This document shows, piece after piece, positions 19,098-27,970 of a DNA stretch of 64,000 nucleotides. The position numbers and the translations under genes are program-made. Within the stretch, counting starts at the first letter, position 1. Each line of letters opens with the position of its first letter. Under the pieces are notes generated by a model. The model searched no databases. It saw only the letters and a list, made by a program, of their open reading frames with translations, and was not told where the DNA came from. Source of the DNA: CAVVZJ01 sp963752755 (lineage in GTDB: Bacteria; Planctomycetota; Planctomycetia; Isosphaerales; Isosphaeraceae); the NCBI GenBank assembly GCA_963752755.1, contig CAVVZJ010000022.1, positions 186,001-250,000 of the forward strand, in the 5' to 3' direction.

Positions 19098-19874
19098 ATG
19101 CAACTGGATCGACCGTTCGTGCAGATCCGGGCGAGGGAGCTGCTGGAGGTGTTCGACCTGGCTCTGGTGGTTCTGAGGCGGAGGCCTCTGTCGATCGTGG
19201 CGACGGCCGCGGCGGGGGTCCTGCCGTTCGTCGTTCTGAATCGGGCCTTGATGATGGTCTGGCCGGAGTTGGAGAACGGCTGGGCGGTATTGCTGGTGCT
19301 GGAGGCACCGCTGGCGACGGCGCCGTTGACCGTCTTGCTGGGGGGCCTGATGTTCGGGGAGCGACCGCGGGCGGGGAAAATGGCGGCGGACCTGGCCCGG
19401 GGGGCAACGGCCCTGCTCTTCTACGCGGGGCTGGTTCGGGGCCTGGCGATCGTGTCACTGGTGCTCCTGCCGTTCCTGGCGGACCGGCTGGCGTTCGTGG
19501 ACGAGGTGATTCTGCTGGAGCGTTGCCGCTGGGGGAAGGTGCTCAACCGGGGCAAGGTGCTGGGGCGAGGAACGGGGGGCGAGGCGTTGATCCGGGGCTT
19601 GGTGCAACTCCTGTTCGCGGGCCTGTTGATGGGGATGTGCGGCTGGGCCTTGCCGAAGTTCGCCGAGGCGATGACGGACCGCTGGAGCCCGTCGCGGCCG
19701 GACCCGATGCTGCTGAGCCTCGGCGTGCAGCTCGGCGCCTGGGTGGCGGTGGCCTTCTTCGGGGTAGTGCGGTTCCTGGCCTACATCGACCAGCGCATCA
19801 AGTTTGAAGGCTGGGAGGTCGAGCTTCGGCTCCGATCAGTGGGAGCCGCGATGGAGGGTGATCGGCCATGGTGA
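19098..19874 (+). CDS. Uncharacterised polytopic membrane protein of the RDD/SpoIIM cluster
   Basis: The protein has 258 residues with four to six hydrophobic segments, for example 'PLSIVATAAAGVLPFVVLNRAL', 'GWAVLLVLEAPLATAPLTVLLGGLMFG', 'GLVRGLAIVSLVLLPFLADRLAF' and 'LLSLGVQLGAWVAVAFFGVVRFLAYID'. It ends 'YIDQRIKFEGWEVELRLR', a tail typical of planctomycete and actinobacterial membrane proteins next to DUF4129. A TTG precedes the ATG; I chose the ATG at 19098. It overlaps the DUF4129 gene by seven bases, indicating translational coupling. I do not recognise a family with certainty. Confidence 0.75.
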   Translation: MQLDRPFVQIRARELLEVFDLALVVLRRRPLSIVATAAAGVLPFVVLNRALMMVWPELENGWAVLLVLEAPLATAPLTVLLGGLMFGERPRAGKMAADLARGATALLFYAGLVRGLAIVSLVLLPFLADRLAFVDEVILLERCRWGKVLNRGKVLGRGTGGEALIRGLVQLLFAGLLMGMCGWALPKFAEAMTDRWSPSRPDPMLLSLGVQLGAWVAVAFFGVVRFLAYIDQRIKFEGWEVELRLRSVGAAMEGDRPW

Positions 19875-20573
19875 CGGCGACCGCGGCCTCCTGGCTCGTC
19901 CTCGCGACCTTCGCCGCCGCACCCAATGCGGGCGAGTCGTCGGCAGGGAGCGAGAGCGTGCGGGAGGCGATGGGCGATGTGGGCTTCCCCTGGTACGACG
20001 CGCCCACCGACGCCGCCCGTCCGGTCTGGCCGTCACAGGAGGAGGTTCCGACGGCGACCGGTGCCAGCCGGGGCCTCGACGGGCCAGTCGATCGTCTTTG
20101 TGTTGATGACGCTGGGCGTGCTGGCGTTGGTGGTGGCGCTGGCGTGGGCCTTCCGGCTCTACACGCCGAGCCCGCGGGAGCTGGCGAGGCCGGAGCGCGT
20201 CGGGAATCAGCCGGCCCGGCTCGAAGACCTGCCCTTGCCGGCCGGACTGGCGATCGACCTGTCCGACCCCTGGGCCGAGGCGCAGCGACTGCGTGCGGCG
20301 GGCGAACTGGCCGGGGCGACGGTGGCCCTGTTCGTGCACCTGCTCGTCACGCTCGATCGTCGCGGCCTGAGTCGGCTGGCACCGGGCAAGACCGCGCGGC
20401 AACTCGTGCGAGGTGTGGGCGACCTGACCGTTCGGCGGCGCGTCGAGCCGACGCTCCGTCTCTTCGAGGAGGTCTATTACGGGCGTCGTGAGCCCGTCGC
20501 CGAGGTGTTCGAGGCGGCGTGGTCGGAGGCCCTGGCGCTCCGGCCCTTGTGGACGGAAGGGGCACCGGCATGA
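19868..20573 (+). CDS. DUF4129 domain membrane protein, frameshifted
   Basis: The N terminus (MVTATAASWLVLATFAAAPNAG) looks like a signal peptide. After an extracytoplasmic stretch there is a single membrane helix (IVFVLMTLGVLALVVALAWAF), then a cytoplasmic DUF4129 domain: 'DPWAEAQRLRAAGELAGATVALFVHLLVTLDRRGLSRLAPGKTARQLVR' and 'TLRLFEEVYYGRREP'. One frame join near 20075, just before the helix, is needed. It overlaps the next gene as ATGA (20570-20573). DUF4129 proteins accompany MoxR/DUF58 pairs and are thought to belong to the same membrane-remodelling or maturation system; the activity is unknown. Confidence 0.8.
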
Positions 20574-21683
20574 AGAGGCGGGCCACCTGGCTCTTGCTGA
20601 TCGTCGGCCTCACCGCGACGGGTTGCGAGCCGGGCCTGGACACGACCTACGGCCTGGCCCGGGGACGGAGCCTCAACGGGACGTCCACCCTGGCCGAGCT
20701 GTTCCGCCGTCGCGGGGACACGGTGCGGGTGGCGCGCCGGCTGGACGAGGAGCTGGGAGCCTGGGCCGACACGGTCATCCGGTTCAGTCCGTACTCCGGT
20801 CCGCCCGACTTCCGCGAGGGAGCCTGGTATCTCAACTGGCTGGAAGAATCCCCACGCAACCGGCTGCTCTATGTACCTCGCGACTACGAGGCTGGCGTCG
20901 AATACTGGACGTCGGTGACCGACCGACTGCCCGCCACGGCGACCGAGGAGCGTTCCCGGGCTCGGACGGAATGGCGCGCAGGCGCAGACCGAGGAGGAAC
21001 TCCTCGGAAAACTGCCCTGGACCGATTCGCCCCTCGATTCGGCGGGCTGGTTCGAGCTGGAGGACGGTCCGGTCCGGCCGAGGGTCGCGCGAAGGCTGGG
21101 AGGACGCTGGGCGTGGGGGATCGACGCCCGACGGGCCGCGATCCCGTGGCGGGACCGGCTGGAACCGGGCGATGGGGACCGCTCGCGGGTGCTGCTCTCG
21201 GGTGACGACTCGGCGCTCGTGATCGAGAGCGACCACTTCGAGGGCAAAGGCCTGATCGTGGCGAATGGCTCGTTCTTGCTCAACGGCGGCCTGCTCAACC
21301 CGGCGCGTCGGCCCCTGGCGGTGCGGGTGGTGGACTGGGTCGGCAAGGGGCCGAGGAACGTCGTCTTCATCGAGGGCGCGAGGCCCTGGGAGGCGAGCGG
21401 CGGGGGGGAAGAGGAGGAGCGACCGTCGGGGTTCTCCTTGCTCTGGAAGTGGCCGGAGATGCGCTGGGTCATGGGCCACCTGCTGTTCTTCGGACTCGTG
21501 GCGGCGCTGGCGGGGGCGGTCCGGCTCGGTCGGCCGCGACCGGCTCCGCCTTCCGGTGCCGACCGTCCCGTGGCCCACGCCGAGGCGATGGGGGACCTGC
21601 TGGCCCGGACGCGCGATCGCAAGGCCGCGATGGCGATCCTCGAATCCTATCGCCGCTGGCGGCAACCGCCGGAGCCGCGCTGA
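20570..21683 (+). CDS. DUF4350 domain lipoprotein with C-terminal membrane anchor, frameshifted
   Basis: The lipoprotein signal MKRRATWLLLIVGLTATGC places the acylated Cys at residue 19. The DUF4350 region follows: 'YGLARGRSLNGTSTLAELFRRRGDTVRVARRLDEELGAWADTVIRFSPY', a tandem of glutamine-amidotransferase-like strands, and 'DHFEGKGLIVANGSFLLNGGLLNPARRPLA' (DUF4350 proteins typically end this domain with 'NGSFLLN'-like text). A membrane helix (GHLLFFGLVAALAGAVRLG) and a basic tail (AILESYRRWRQPP) finish it. A single frame join lies near 20965-20976. It overlaps DUF4129 and belongs to the same run of genes. The role is unknown. Confidence 0.8.
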
Positions 21684-21929
21684 TCGGCCATGGAGACCCG
21701 CCACCGGCCGCGTCGCGGCCCTCTTCTTCTGGGTGGAGAGGGATGAAGACCTGAGTATTCCTAACTCGACAGGAAGGTCCGCTCGGCAAGTCGGATCGAC
21801 CCGGCCATCGCCGGGCCGAGGCCGAGTCTTCGATTGCGGGCCGCGATCCGCTATGCTCGTGACAACCAGAGTGAGCGACCCGGGTCGTCGATCGCGGCCG
21901 GGGATTCGTCGGAGCGATCGAGGGGATTC

Positions 21930-23069
21930 ATGACGATCGAATTCACCTGCCATCAGTGCGGCCGGGAACTCCGGGCAGATGCGTCGATGGCGGGCAAGCA
22001 CGTGAAGTGCCAGAACTGTGGCGCGGTGCTCCAGGTGCCGTCGCCGGTCGCGGTCGCGGGTCCCGTGGCATCGGAGGGTCAGGACAACGGCGACGCGTCG
22101 GACCTGGAAATCCTGCCGAGCGGACCGGTGGCGGCCTGGTCGTCGCGGGTCCTGGGGGAGCTGGAAAAGGTCTTCGTCGGGCAAAGCGAACTGGTGCGGG
22201 GGGTGCTGATCGCCTTGCTGTCGGAGGGGCACGTCCTGATCGAGAGCGTGCCGGGACTGGGCAAGACGTTGCTGGTTCGAACCCTCGGGCGGGTGCTCGG
22301 CTGCTTGTTCAACCGGATCCAGTTCACGCCCGACCTGATGCCTTCGGACGTGACCGGCTCGCCGGTCTTCGATGAACGCATCCAGGACTTCCGGTTCCGG
22401 CCCGGACCGATCTTCACGCAGCTCCTGCTGGCCGACGAGATCAACCGGGCGCCGGCCAAGACGCACTCGGCCTTGCTGGAGATCATGCAGGAGAACCGCG
22501 TCACGGTGGACGGCACGATGCACCCGATCGCGCGGCCGTTCCTGGTGATGGCGACGCAGAACCCGATCGAGTCGGAGGGGACGTACAACCTCCCGGAGGC
22601 GCAACTGGATCGCTTCCTGTTCAAGCTGATCGCCGATTATCCGAGTCTGGACGAGGAGCTGTCGATCCTCCGACTCCACACCCGGGGGCTCGGCCCCGAG
22701 GCGCTGCTGGGCGAGGAGGTGAAGACGGTGACGGGTCCGGAGGAGGTGCTGGCGATGCAGGGGCATTGCCGCGAGGTCCTGGTGGACGACCGGGTGCTCA
22801 GCTACATCGCGGCGATCGTGCGAAAGACGCGGGAATGGCCCTGGTTCGCACTGGGGGCCTCGCCCCGGGCGGGGGTGGCGATCCTTCGGGGAGCGCGGGC
22901 GTCGGCGGCCCTGGAGGGGCGAGCGTATGCCGTGCCGGACGACGTGCAGGAGATCGCGCGTCCGGCCTTGCGGCACCGGGTCGCGCTGACGCCCGAGGCG
23001 GAAGTCGAGGGACGCAGGGTCGATGAACTGCTCGCCGAGGTCTTGCGGTCGGTGGAGGTGCCGCGTTGA
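21930..23069 (+). CDS. MoxR family AAA+ ATPase with N-terminal zinc ribbon
   Basis: MoxR ATPases are chaperone-like AAA+ proteins that work with von Willebrand-type DUF58 partners. The start at 21930 (MTIEFTCHQCG) gives an N-terminal zinc ribbon with Cys7, Cys10, Cys27 and Cys30, followed by an acidic linker. The ATPase core shows 'KVFVGQSELVRGVLIALLSEGHVLIESVPGLGKT' (Walker A near residue 110), 'LLADEINRAPAKTHSALLEIMQE' (Walker B), 'VMATQNPIESEGTYNLPEAQLDRFLFK' (sensor 1 and Arg finger region) and a C-terminal lid domain. The extra zinc ribbon is a planctomycete-style addition and may dock a partner or nucleic acid. The matching DUF58 gene lies at 23762, after an opposite-strand gene. Confidence 0.92.
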   Translation: MTIEFTCHQCGRELRADASMAGKHVKCQNCGAVLQVPSPVAVAGPVASEGQDNGDASDLEILPSGPVAAWSSRVLGELEKVFVGQSELVRGVLIALLSEGHVLIESVPGLGKTLLVRTLGRVLGCLFNRIQFTPDLMPSDVTGSPVFDERIQDFRFRPGPIFTQLLLADEINRAPAKTHSALLEIMQENRVTVDGTMHPIARPFLVMATQNPIESEGTYNLPEAQLDRFLFKLIADYPSLDEELSILRLHTRGLGPEALLGEEVKTVTGPEEVLAMQGHCREVLVDDRVLSYIAAIVRKTREWPWFALGASPRAGVAILRGARASAALEGRAYAVPDDVQEIARPALRHRVALTPEAEVEGRRVDELLAEVLRSVEVPR

Positions 23070-23077
23070 GAGAACGC

Positions 23078-23590
23078 TCAGACGGTCGAGAAGCCGCTAT
23101 CGGGAACCTCGTCCTCGTCGTCCTCGACCTCCTCATAACCATAAAGCTCGTCGATCTCGTCCTGCACAGCCTCCGGAAGACCGGCGAGTTCGCGAAGCTG
23201 GCAGGCGCGGCGATAGCTGGCGCGGATGAACCAGGGGGAGTAGCTCACGAGCCAGAACAACGCGACCGCCCCGACCACCAGGGTCACCGCAACGGCCCGT
23301 TGCTCGGATGAGAGGTCCCAGATTGCAATCGCGATGCAAACCGCAACGATATTCAGGAGGAAGACCGCCACCCGAACCCAGCTCATCAGAATCGACTTGA
23401 AGCTCAAGGGAAGCGGAAGGCCGAACTCCTTGCCGAGATTCTCCTGGATCAGGAACGACCCCCTGGGAATCAAGGGCAGATACCAGAGATGATCGAACCG
23501 GGTGACGACATGGAAGAACCCGGGGACGCGATCGACCCGGCCATACACCCTGGTCCCATAAATGAAGATCATGAGGAACGCCCCCAACAT
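23078..23590 (-). CDS. Uncharacterised small membrane protein ('GTRVYGRVDRVPG' type)
   Basis: The protein has 170 residues on the strand opposite to its neighbours, occupying the gap between moxR and the DUF58 gene. The N terminus reads 'MIFIYGTRVYGRVDRVPGFFHVVTRFDHLWYLPLIPRGSFLI', a motif shared by a group of small planctomycete and proteobacterial membrane proteins of unknown role. Two membrane helices follow (WVRVAVFLLNIVAVCIAIAIW; VAVTLVVGAVALFWLVSYSPWF) and then an acidic tail (DEIDELYGYEEVEDDEDE). It overlaps neither neighbour; its 3' end lies nine bases from moxR's stop. The group often begins with a zinc-binding segment, missing here. Confidence 0.72.
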   Translation of the reverse strand: MLGAFLMIFIYGTRVYGRVDRVPGFFHVVTRFDHLWYLPLIPRGSFLIQENLGKEFGLPLPLSFKSILMSWVRVAVFLLNIVAVCIAIAIWDLSSEQRAVAVTLVVGAVALFWLVSYSPWFIRASYRRACQLRELAGLPEAVQDEIDELYGYEEVEDDEDEVPDSGFSTV

Positions 23591-23761
23591 TCCGGAGCAA
23601 GCGATGCCCAGCGGGAACGGCCCCGCAACCGCGCCGGCCCGCCGACCGGAGGGAAGACGGCGGACAGCCTGGTCGAGATATTATCACATCGGCGAACTGG
23701 GAGCCAACCGAAAAAGTCCATTCCTCCACGATACCAGGCCTGACACCATGGAAGAGCGTCG

Positions 23762-25084
23762 ATGATCTGGCCCGGTCGAAACCTGGTCCTGCTGGCGCTG
23801 GTGCCGGGGATCTTGTCGCTGGCCTTGCTGGCGCCGGGGACGGGCTGGATCGAGCCCTGGCTGCTCGGGCTCGATGGGTTTTTCTTGCTGATCGCGCTGG
23901 GCGACCTGGTCACGCTCCGGGGCGCGGAGCGGATGAAGGCGTCGCGGTCGTGCGGCACGGTCGCGTCGCTCGGGGAGCCGCAGCGGGTGAGCTTGACGAT
24001 CGCCAACCCGGGCTCGTCGCGGCGGGTCGTGCGGGTCAAGGACGACCTGCCGGAGCCGTTCGAGGCCGAGCCGGGCGAGTTCTTCCTGGCGATTGCGGGG
24101 CAGCGATCGGCGGTGCTGGAGTACCGGTTCGTGCCGAAGCGGCGCGGGTCTTATGCGTTGAGGCGGGTTTATGTGCTGGTCGAGAGCCGGCTGGGATTCT
24201 GGAGGAGAACGGTCCGTCTACCGGCCACGACGGGGGTGCGCGTCTATCCGGACGTCCGGCAGATCGCCCGTTACACCTTGCTGGCGCGGAGCGACCGCTT
24301 GAGCGTCCTGGGCGTACGGCGGTCGCGTCGGCTGGGTACGGACAACGAATTCGAGCGGCTCCGGGATTACGTGCGGGGCGACGAGCCGCGTCACATGGAC
24401 TGGCGGTCCACGGCGCGTCGGCGGAAGATGACCGTGCGGGACTTCCAGTTCAACCAGAGCCAGCGTATCCTCTTCTTGATCGACTGCGGCCGGATGATGG
24501 CCGGCGACACCGGCGGCGGCCTCTCGCCCCTGGACCACGCCTTCAATGCGATGCTCCTGCTCGCCCATGTCGCCTTGACGCGCGGGGATCAGGTCGGCTT
24601 GCTCGCCTACGCCGACGGGCTCAGGGCGTTCGTGCCGCCGAAAGGCGGTGCGAGCCGGGTCAACCGGCTGGTGCACGCCGTCCACGACGTCTTCCCGGAG
24701 CTGGTGGAATCGCGGCACGACCGGGCCTTCGTCGAGCTGGAACGGCGCTGCCGGAAGCGGTCGCTGGTGGTGCTGATGACCAACGTGATGGACGACGTCA
24801 ACGCGGGCCAGGTCTCCGGACATCTCGTCCGGCTGGTGGGCCGCCACCTGCCGCTGGCGGTCTTCCTGCGCGACCGCGACCTCTTCAACCTGGCCGACGC
24901 GAGCCCGGAAACCGGCCCCGATCTTTACCGAGGGGCGGCGGCGGCGGCTGTGCTGAACTGGCGACAGCAGGTGCTCGCCGGTCTGGAGGCCCGGGGCGCC
25001 TTGACACTCGACCTCTTCCCCGGGGAGCTGACCGCCCCGCTCGTCAACAAGTATCTCCAGATCAAGGCCCGACACTTGCTGTAG
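23762..25084 (+). CDS. DUF58 domain-containing protein (von Willebrand-like, MoxR partner)
   Basis: The protein has 440 residues. Two N-terminal membrane helices come first (LVLLALVPGILSLALLAPG; WLLGLDGFFLLIALGDLVTL), then a beta-rich domain, then the DUF58 signature near residues 196-223 (EFERLRDYVRGDEPRHMDWR, STARRRKMTVRDFQFN). A vWA-like core follows with 'ILFLIDCGRMMAG' in the place of a metal-binding D-x-S site, degenerate here. MoxR and DUF58 proteins act as an ATPase-substrate-adaptor pair in many bacteria. The start at 23762 overlaps nothing; the opposite-strand gene separates it from moxR, so it probably needs its own promoter. Confidence 0.88.
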   Translation: MIWPGRNLVLLALVPGILSLALLAPGTGWIEPWLLGLDGFFLLIALGDLVTLRGAERMKASRSCGTVASLGEPQRVSLTIANPGSSRRVVRVKDDLPEPFEAEPGEFFLAIAGQRSAVLEYRFVPKRRGSYALRRVYVLVESRLGFWRRTVRLPATTGVRVYPDVRQIARYTLLARSDRLSVLGVRRSRRLGTDNEFERLRDYVRGDEPRHMDWRSTARRRKMTVRDFQFNQSQRILFLIDCGRMMAGDTGGGLSPLDHAFNAMLLLAHVALTRGDQVGLLAYADGLRAFVPPKGGASRVNRLVHAVHDVFPELVESRHDRAFVELERRCRKRSLVVLMTNVMDDVNAGQVSGHLVRLVGRHLPLAVFLRDRDLFNLADASPETGPDLYRGAAAAAVLNWRQQVLAGLEARGALTLDLFPGELTAPLVNKYLQIKARHLL

Positions 25085-25145
25085 CAGCCCGCCATGAGTC
25101 GGAGGCGGCGAATTCCCCTGTCCGGCGACCCGCGGGACGAAGGCG

Positions 25146-26201
25146 ATGGCCGATGACTGGTTCGTGAAGTTTGGTTCCGACGTGCACGGCCCGATGACCT
25201 CGGCTCAGCTCCGGATGCTGGCCCGCAAAGGGGTCATCAAGCCCGGCTTGCCGGTCCGCCGGGGCCAGAGCAAGTGGGTCGCGGCCTCGCAGGTGCGCGG
25301 GCTTTTCGGGCCGTCCACGAACGAACGGACGACGGAGTTGCGGAAGCCGGCGACGCCACCTCCCGAAGCCGCGAAACCGGCTCCCGAGCCGATCGCACCC
25401 ACCACGCCCGACGCCGCCCCCGAGCCTCCACCCGTTCTCTGGCAATCGCTCGGTTTCGTGCCTGACGACGCTCCGGCCGCCAGCCGCGAGACCGAAGCCG
25501 AGGCCGAGGAGGGCCTCGCCCTACCGATTGACCTTCATCTCGAAGCCGAGTCGCTCCGTGACGATCGCCCGACACGCATCGAGCCCGAGCCGGTTCGTCC
25601 CGAGGAGGCCGAGGAGCCAGGTAGCCCCGCGGCGAGGAGGCGGCCCTTTCTCGGATACGAGGGGACCGTGCGGTCGATCGGACTGCTATTTTATGCGAAT
25701 GCCTTTCTCACGCTCGGAGTCGCGGTGGCCTGGGCCTTGCGGATTCTGCGGCGACTCGACGCGATGGGACCGACGTCCGACCTTCGTGGGTTTTACCTCG
25801 AGGTGCTCGGCACGGGTGCGGCGTTGCTGGCGGTGATCGGGGCCGGGTTCGTGCTGGGCGGGGGGCTGCGGGCGTTGAAGGAGTGGTCGCGCTGGGCGAC
25901 AGCGACGTTGATGGTCGAGATGCTGGTCGGCTCGGCGGTGGCCGAGATGATGCTGGCGATTGTGAGCAGCGCGGAGGCGTTGAAGGCGGCTCTGGTGGTG
26001 ATGTTCGTCGGCTTGATGGTCCCGGGCTATGTCTTGTTCGTGGTCCTGGGACGGGAGGGCGACGCCGTCTTCTCGCCCGGTTATCGCGATTGGGTCACCC
26101 GCACGCCGGGCCTGAAAACGAAGCGGAACTGGGCGGTGGCCCTGGTGCTGCTGGTCGAATGGGTCGTGGTCGGCTTCGCTCTCTACCTGGCCTGGCGGTA
26201 A
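25146..26201 (+). CDS. GYF_2 (DUF4339) domain membrane protein
   Basis: Residues 3-55 form a GYF_2 domain (DDWFVKFGSDVHGPMTSAQL...VIKPGLPVRRGQSKWVAASQVRGLF), a peptide-binding module typically found on the cytoplasmic side of membrane proteins. A Pro/Glu-rich linker of about 120 residues follows, then four membrane helices from about residue 178 ('SIGLLFYANAFLTLGVAVAWAL', 'FYLEVLGTGAALLAVIGAGFVLGGGLRAL', 'MLVGSAVAEMMLAIVSSAEALK', 'VALVLLVEWVVVGFALYLAW'). The membrane part is paralogous to the next gene. It sits 61 bases after the DUF58 gene in the same direction, so it probably belongs to the MoxR/DUF58 system. Confidence 0.8.
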   Translation: MADDWFVKFGSDVHGPMTSAQLRMLARKGVIKPGLPVRRGQSKWVAASQVRGLFGPSTNERTTELRKPATPPPEAAKPAPEPIAPTTPDAAPEPPPVLWQSLGFVPDDAPAASRETEAEAEEGLALPIDLHLEAESLRDDRPTRIEPEPVRPEEAEEPGSPAARRRPFLGYEGTVRSIGLLFYANAFLTLGVAVAWALRILRRLDAMGPTSDLRGFYLEVLGTGAALLAVIGAGFVLGGGLRALKEWSRWATATLMVEMLVGSAVAEMMLAIVSSAEALKAALVVMFVGLMVPGYVLFVVLGREGDAVFSPGYRDWVTRTPGLKTKRNWAVALVLLVEWVVVGFALYLAWR

Positions 26202-26298
26202 GTCGTTCCGAAGTCAGAGCATGGCAAGGGTTGCCAGCATGTGGTAAAAACCGAGGATCGGAATCGAATAAAATAATTCGTATCCCGAGAGATTTGTG

Positions 26299-26994
26299 AT
26301 GTCCGAGATCCGGCGCTCCCGCTATGTCCGCGATGATGAGCATAACCCGTATGCTGCACCCGAGGCCGACTTCTCTCCGGAGGCGGAGGGACGGGAACTG
26401 GTCGATGAGGCCGAGCAGATCCGGAGGGAGTACCAGAAGCACGAGATCAATGTCAAATCGATCGGATTGCTCTACTACCTGAGCGCGGCTTTCTGCGTGC
26501 TCATGGCCGTGGCGTTCGTCCTGGGTGGATCGCGGATGGCCAATCGCGAGAACCCGATCGGTCCGGGAGGCGTCTCTCAGTTTCTCGTCGGACTGGGAAT
26601 CTTCGTGGGCCTGATCGGCGGGCTCAACATCGCGATCGGTATCGGACTGCGGCGGCTGAGGAGCTGGTCCCGCTGGGGAGCGGTGATCCAGACGTCACTG
26701 GGTCTGCTCATGCTGGGAATCCGCAGTCTTTCGCTGCTCGCCTCCGGCCATTCCCCGGACGAGCTGGTGGGTCAATTGCTGGCGATCTTGCTCTCGGTAT
26801 ACGTCCTCAGCTTGCTACTCTCGCCGAAGAGCCCGATGATCTTCTCGGCCGAGTATCAGGACGTGATCGCGCAGACGCCACACATCCGGACGGGAACGAG
26901 CGTGTTGGTGAAGGTCTTGCTGGGTTTTGTAGGAATCCTCTTGCTGTTCGCGTTCATCGGCGGCTTGCTCGCCGCGCTCCAGGGCAACCGTTGA
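26299..26994 (+). CDS. Membrane protein paralogous to the GYF_2 protein's membrane domain
   Basis: The protein has 231 residues. A polar N terminus (HNPYAAPEADFSPEAEG) resembles the 'NPYAAP' opening common in planctomycete membrane proteins. The membrane part follows the same plan as the preceding gene: 'SIGLLYYLSAAFCVLMAVAFVLGG', 'GIGLRRLRSWSRWGAVIQTSLG', and 'SPMIFSAEYQDVIAQTPHIRTG' against 'GDAVFSPGYRDWVTRTPGLKTK' there. A GTG at 26296 abuts the ATG at 26299; I chose the ATG. An AT-rich stretch at 26260-26285 may be a promoter. The function is unknown. Confidence 0.72.
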   Translation: MSEIRRSRYVRDDEHNPYAAPEADFSPEAEGRELVDEAEQIRREYQKHEINVKSIGLLYYLSAAFCVLMAVAFVLGGSRMANRENPIGPGGVSQFLVGLGIFVGLIGGLNIAIGIGLRRLRSWSRWGAVIQTSLGLLMLGIRSLSLLASGHSPDELVGQLLAILLSVYVLSLLLSPKSPMIFSAEYQDVIAQTPHIRTGTSVLVKVLLGFVGILLLFAFIGGLLAALQGNR

Positions 26995-27065
26995 GCCCAT
27001 CACGCCGGTGTCGGCCGGAATGAGGAACGGGTCCGGGTCTTTTCTTCGCACGTCGGGAGCCTTCC

Positions 27066-27962
27066 ATGATCCGATTGGGCATCGTCGATTTCGACACCAG
27101 CCACGCGGTCGAGTTCACCAGGCGGCTCAACCATGTGGACATCGCCGAGGACCAGTGGGTCGAGGGGGCGAAGGTCGTGGCGGGGGTGCCGGGCACGTCG
27201 AAGATCGCGCCGGAGAGCATCCCGGGTTACACGGCGAAGATGAAGGAGTACGGCGTGGCCCTGTTCGACGATCCGGCCGACCTCTTCGGCAAGATCGACG
27301 CCGTCATGATCGAGTCGGTCGATGGGAGCGTCCACCTGGAGCGGGCGCGGCCGTTTCTCGAACGGGGAATGCCGACCTACGTGGACAAGCCGTTCGCCTG
27401 CTCACTCGCCGACGCCAGGACGATGGTGGACCTCGCCCAGCGCACGCATTCGCCGATCATGTCGAGTTCGAGCCTGCGGTACGCCCCCGAGGTCGTCGCC
27501 GCGAAGGACGGCACCGACGCCACCGGGCCGGTCGTCGGCGTCTCGACCTATGGCCCGTCGCCGACCCACCCGCGCAATCCGGGGCTCTACCACTACGGCA
27601 TCCACCCGGTCGAGATCCTGGTCACCCTGATGGGGACGGGTTGCCGTCGCGTCGTCTGCCTGAACAGCGAGGGCACCACCCTCGCCACCGGCGAGTGGGC
27701 CGACGGCCGGCTCGGCTCGATCCGGGGCATCCGGCAGGGACGGCCAGCTTACGGGTTCACTGTCTTCGGCGAGAAAGGAGTCGCGACGCAAGGCGTGGGC
27801 ACCCAGTACATCTACCGCGAGCTTCTCAAGAAGATCGTTCAGATGTTCACCACGAAGGAAGCCCCGATCGACATCCGCGAAACCCTCGAACTTGTCGCCT
27901 TCATCGAGGCCGCCAACAAGAGCGGCGCGGCGGGTGGCGAGCCGGTCGAGGTCAAGGTCTGA
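27066..27962 (+). CDS. Gfo/Idh/MocA family oxidoreductase
   Basis: This is an NAD(P)-dependent sugar-type dehydrogenase of 298 residues. The N-terminal Rossmann fold starts at once (MIRLGIVDFDTSHAVEFTRRLN), with a degenerate nucleotide loop. The family's E-K-P motif appears as 'YVDKPFACS' near residue 105; its Lys is expected in catalysis. The C-terminal alpha/beta domain includes 'NPGLYHYGIHPVEILVTLMGTG', where the His is the likely catalytic partner. Short gaps and overlaps link it with a methyltransferase and a secreted putative glycosidase. The substrate is unknown, and the family is heavily expanded in planctomycetes. Confidence 0.85.
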   Translation: MIRLGIVDFDTSHAVEFTRRLNHVDIAEDQWVEGAKVVAGVPGTSKIAPESIPGYTAKMKEYGVALFDDPADLFGKIDAVMIESVDGSVHLERARPFLERGMPTYVDKPFACSLADARTMVDLAQRTHSPIMSSSSLRYAPEVVAAKDGTDATGPVVGVSTYGPSPTHPRNPGLYHYGIHPVEILVTLMGTGCRRVVCLNSEGTTLATGEWADGRLGSIRGIRQGRPAYGFTVFGEKGVATQGVGTQYIYRELLKKIVQMFTTKEAPIDIRETLELVAFIEAANKSGAAGGEPVEVKV

Positions 27963-27970
27963 GGCGTACC

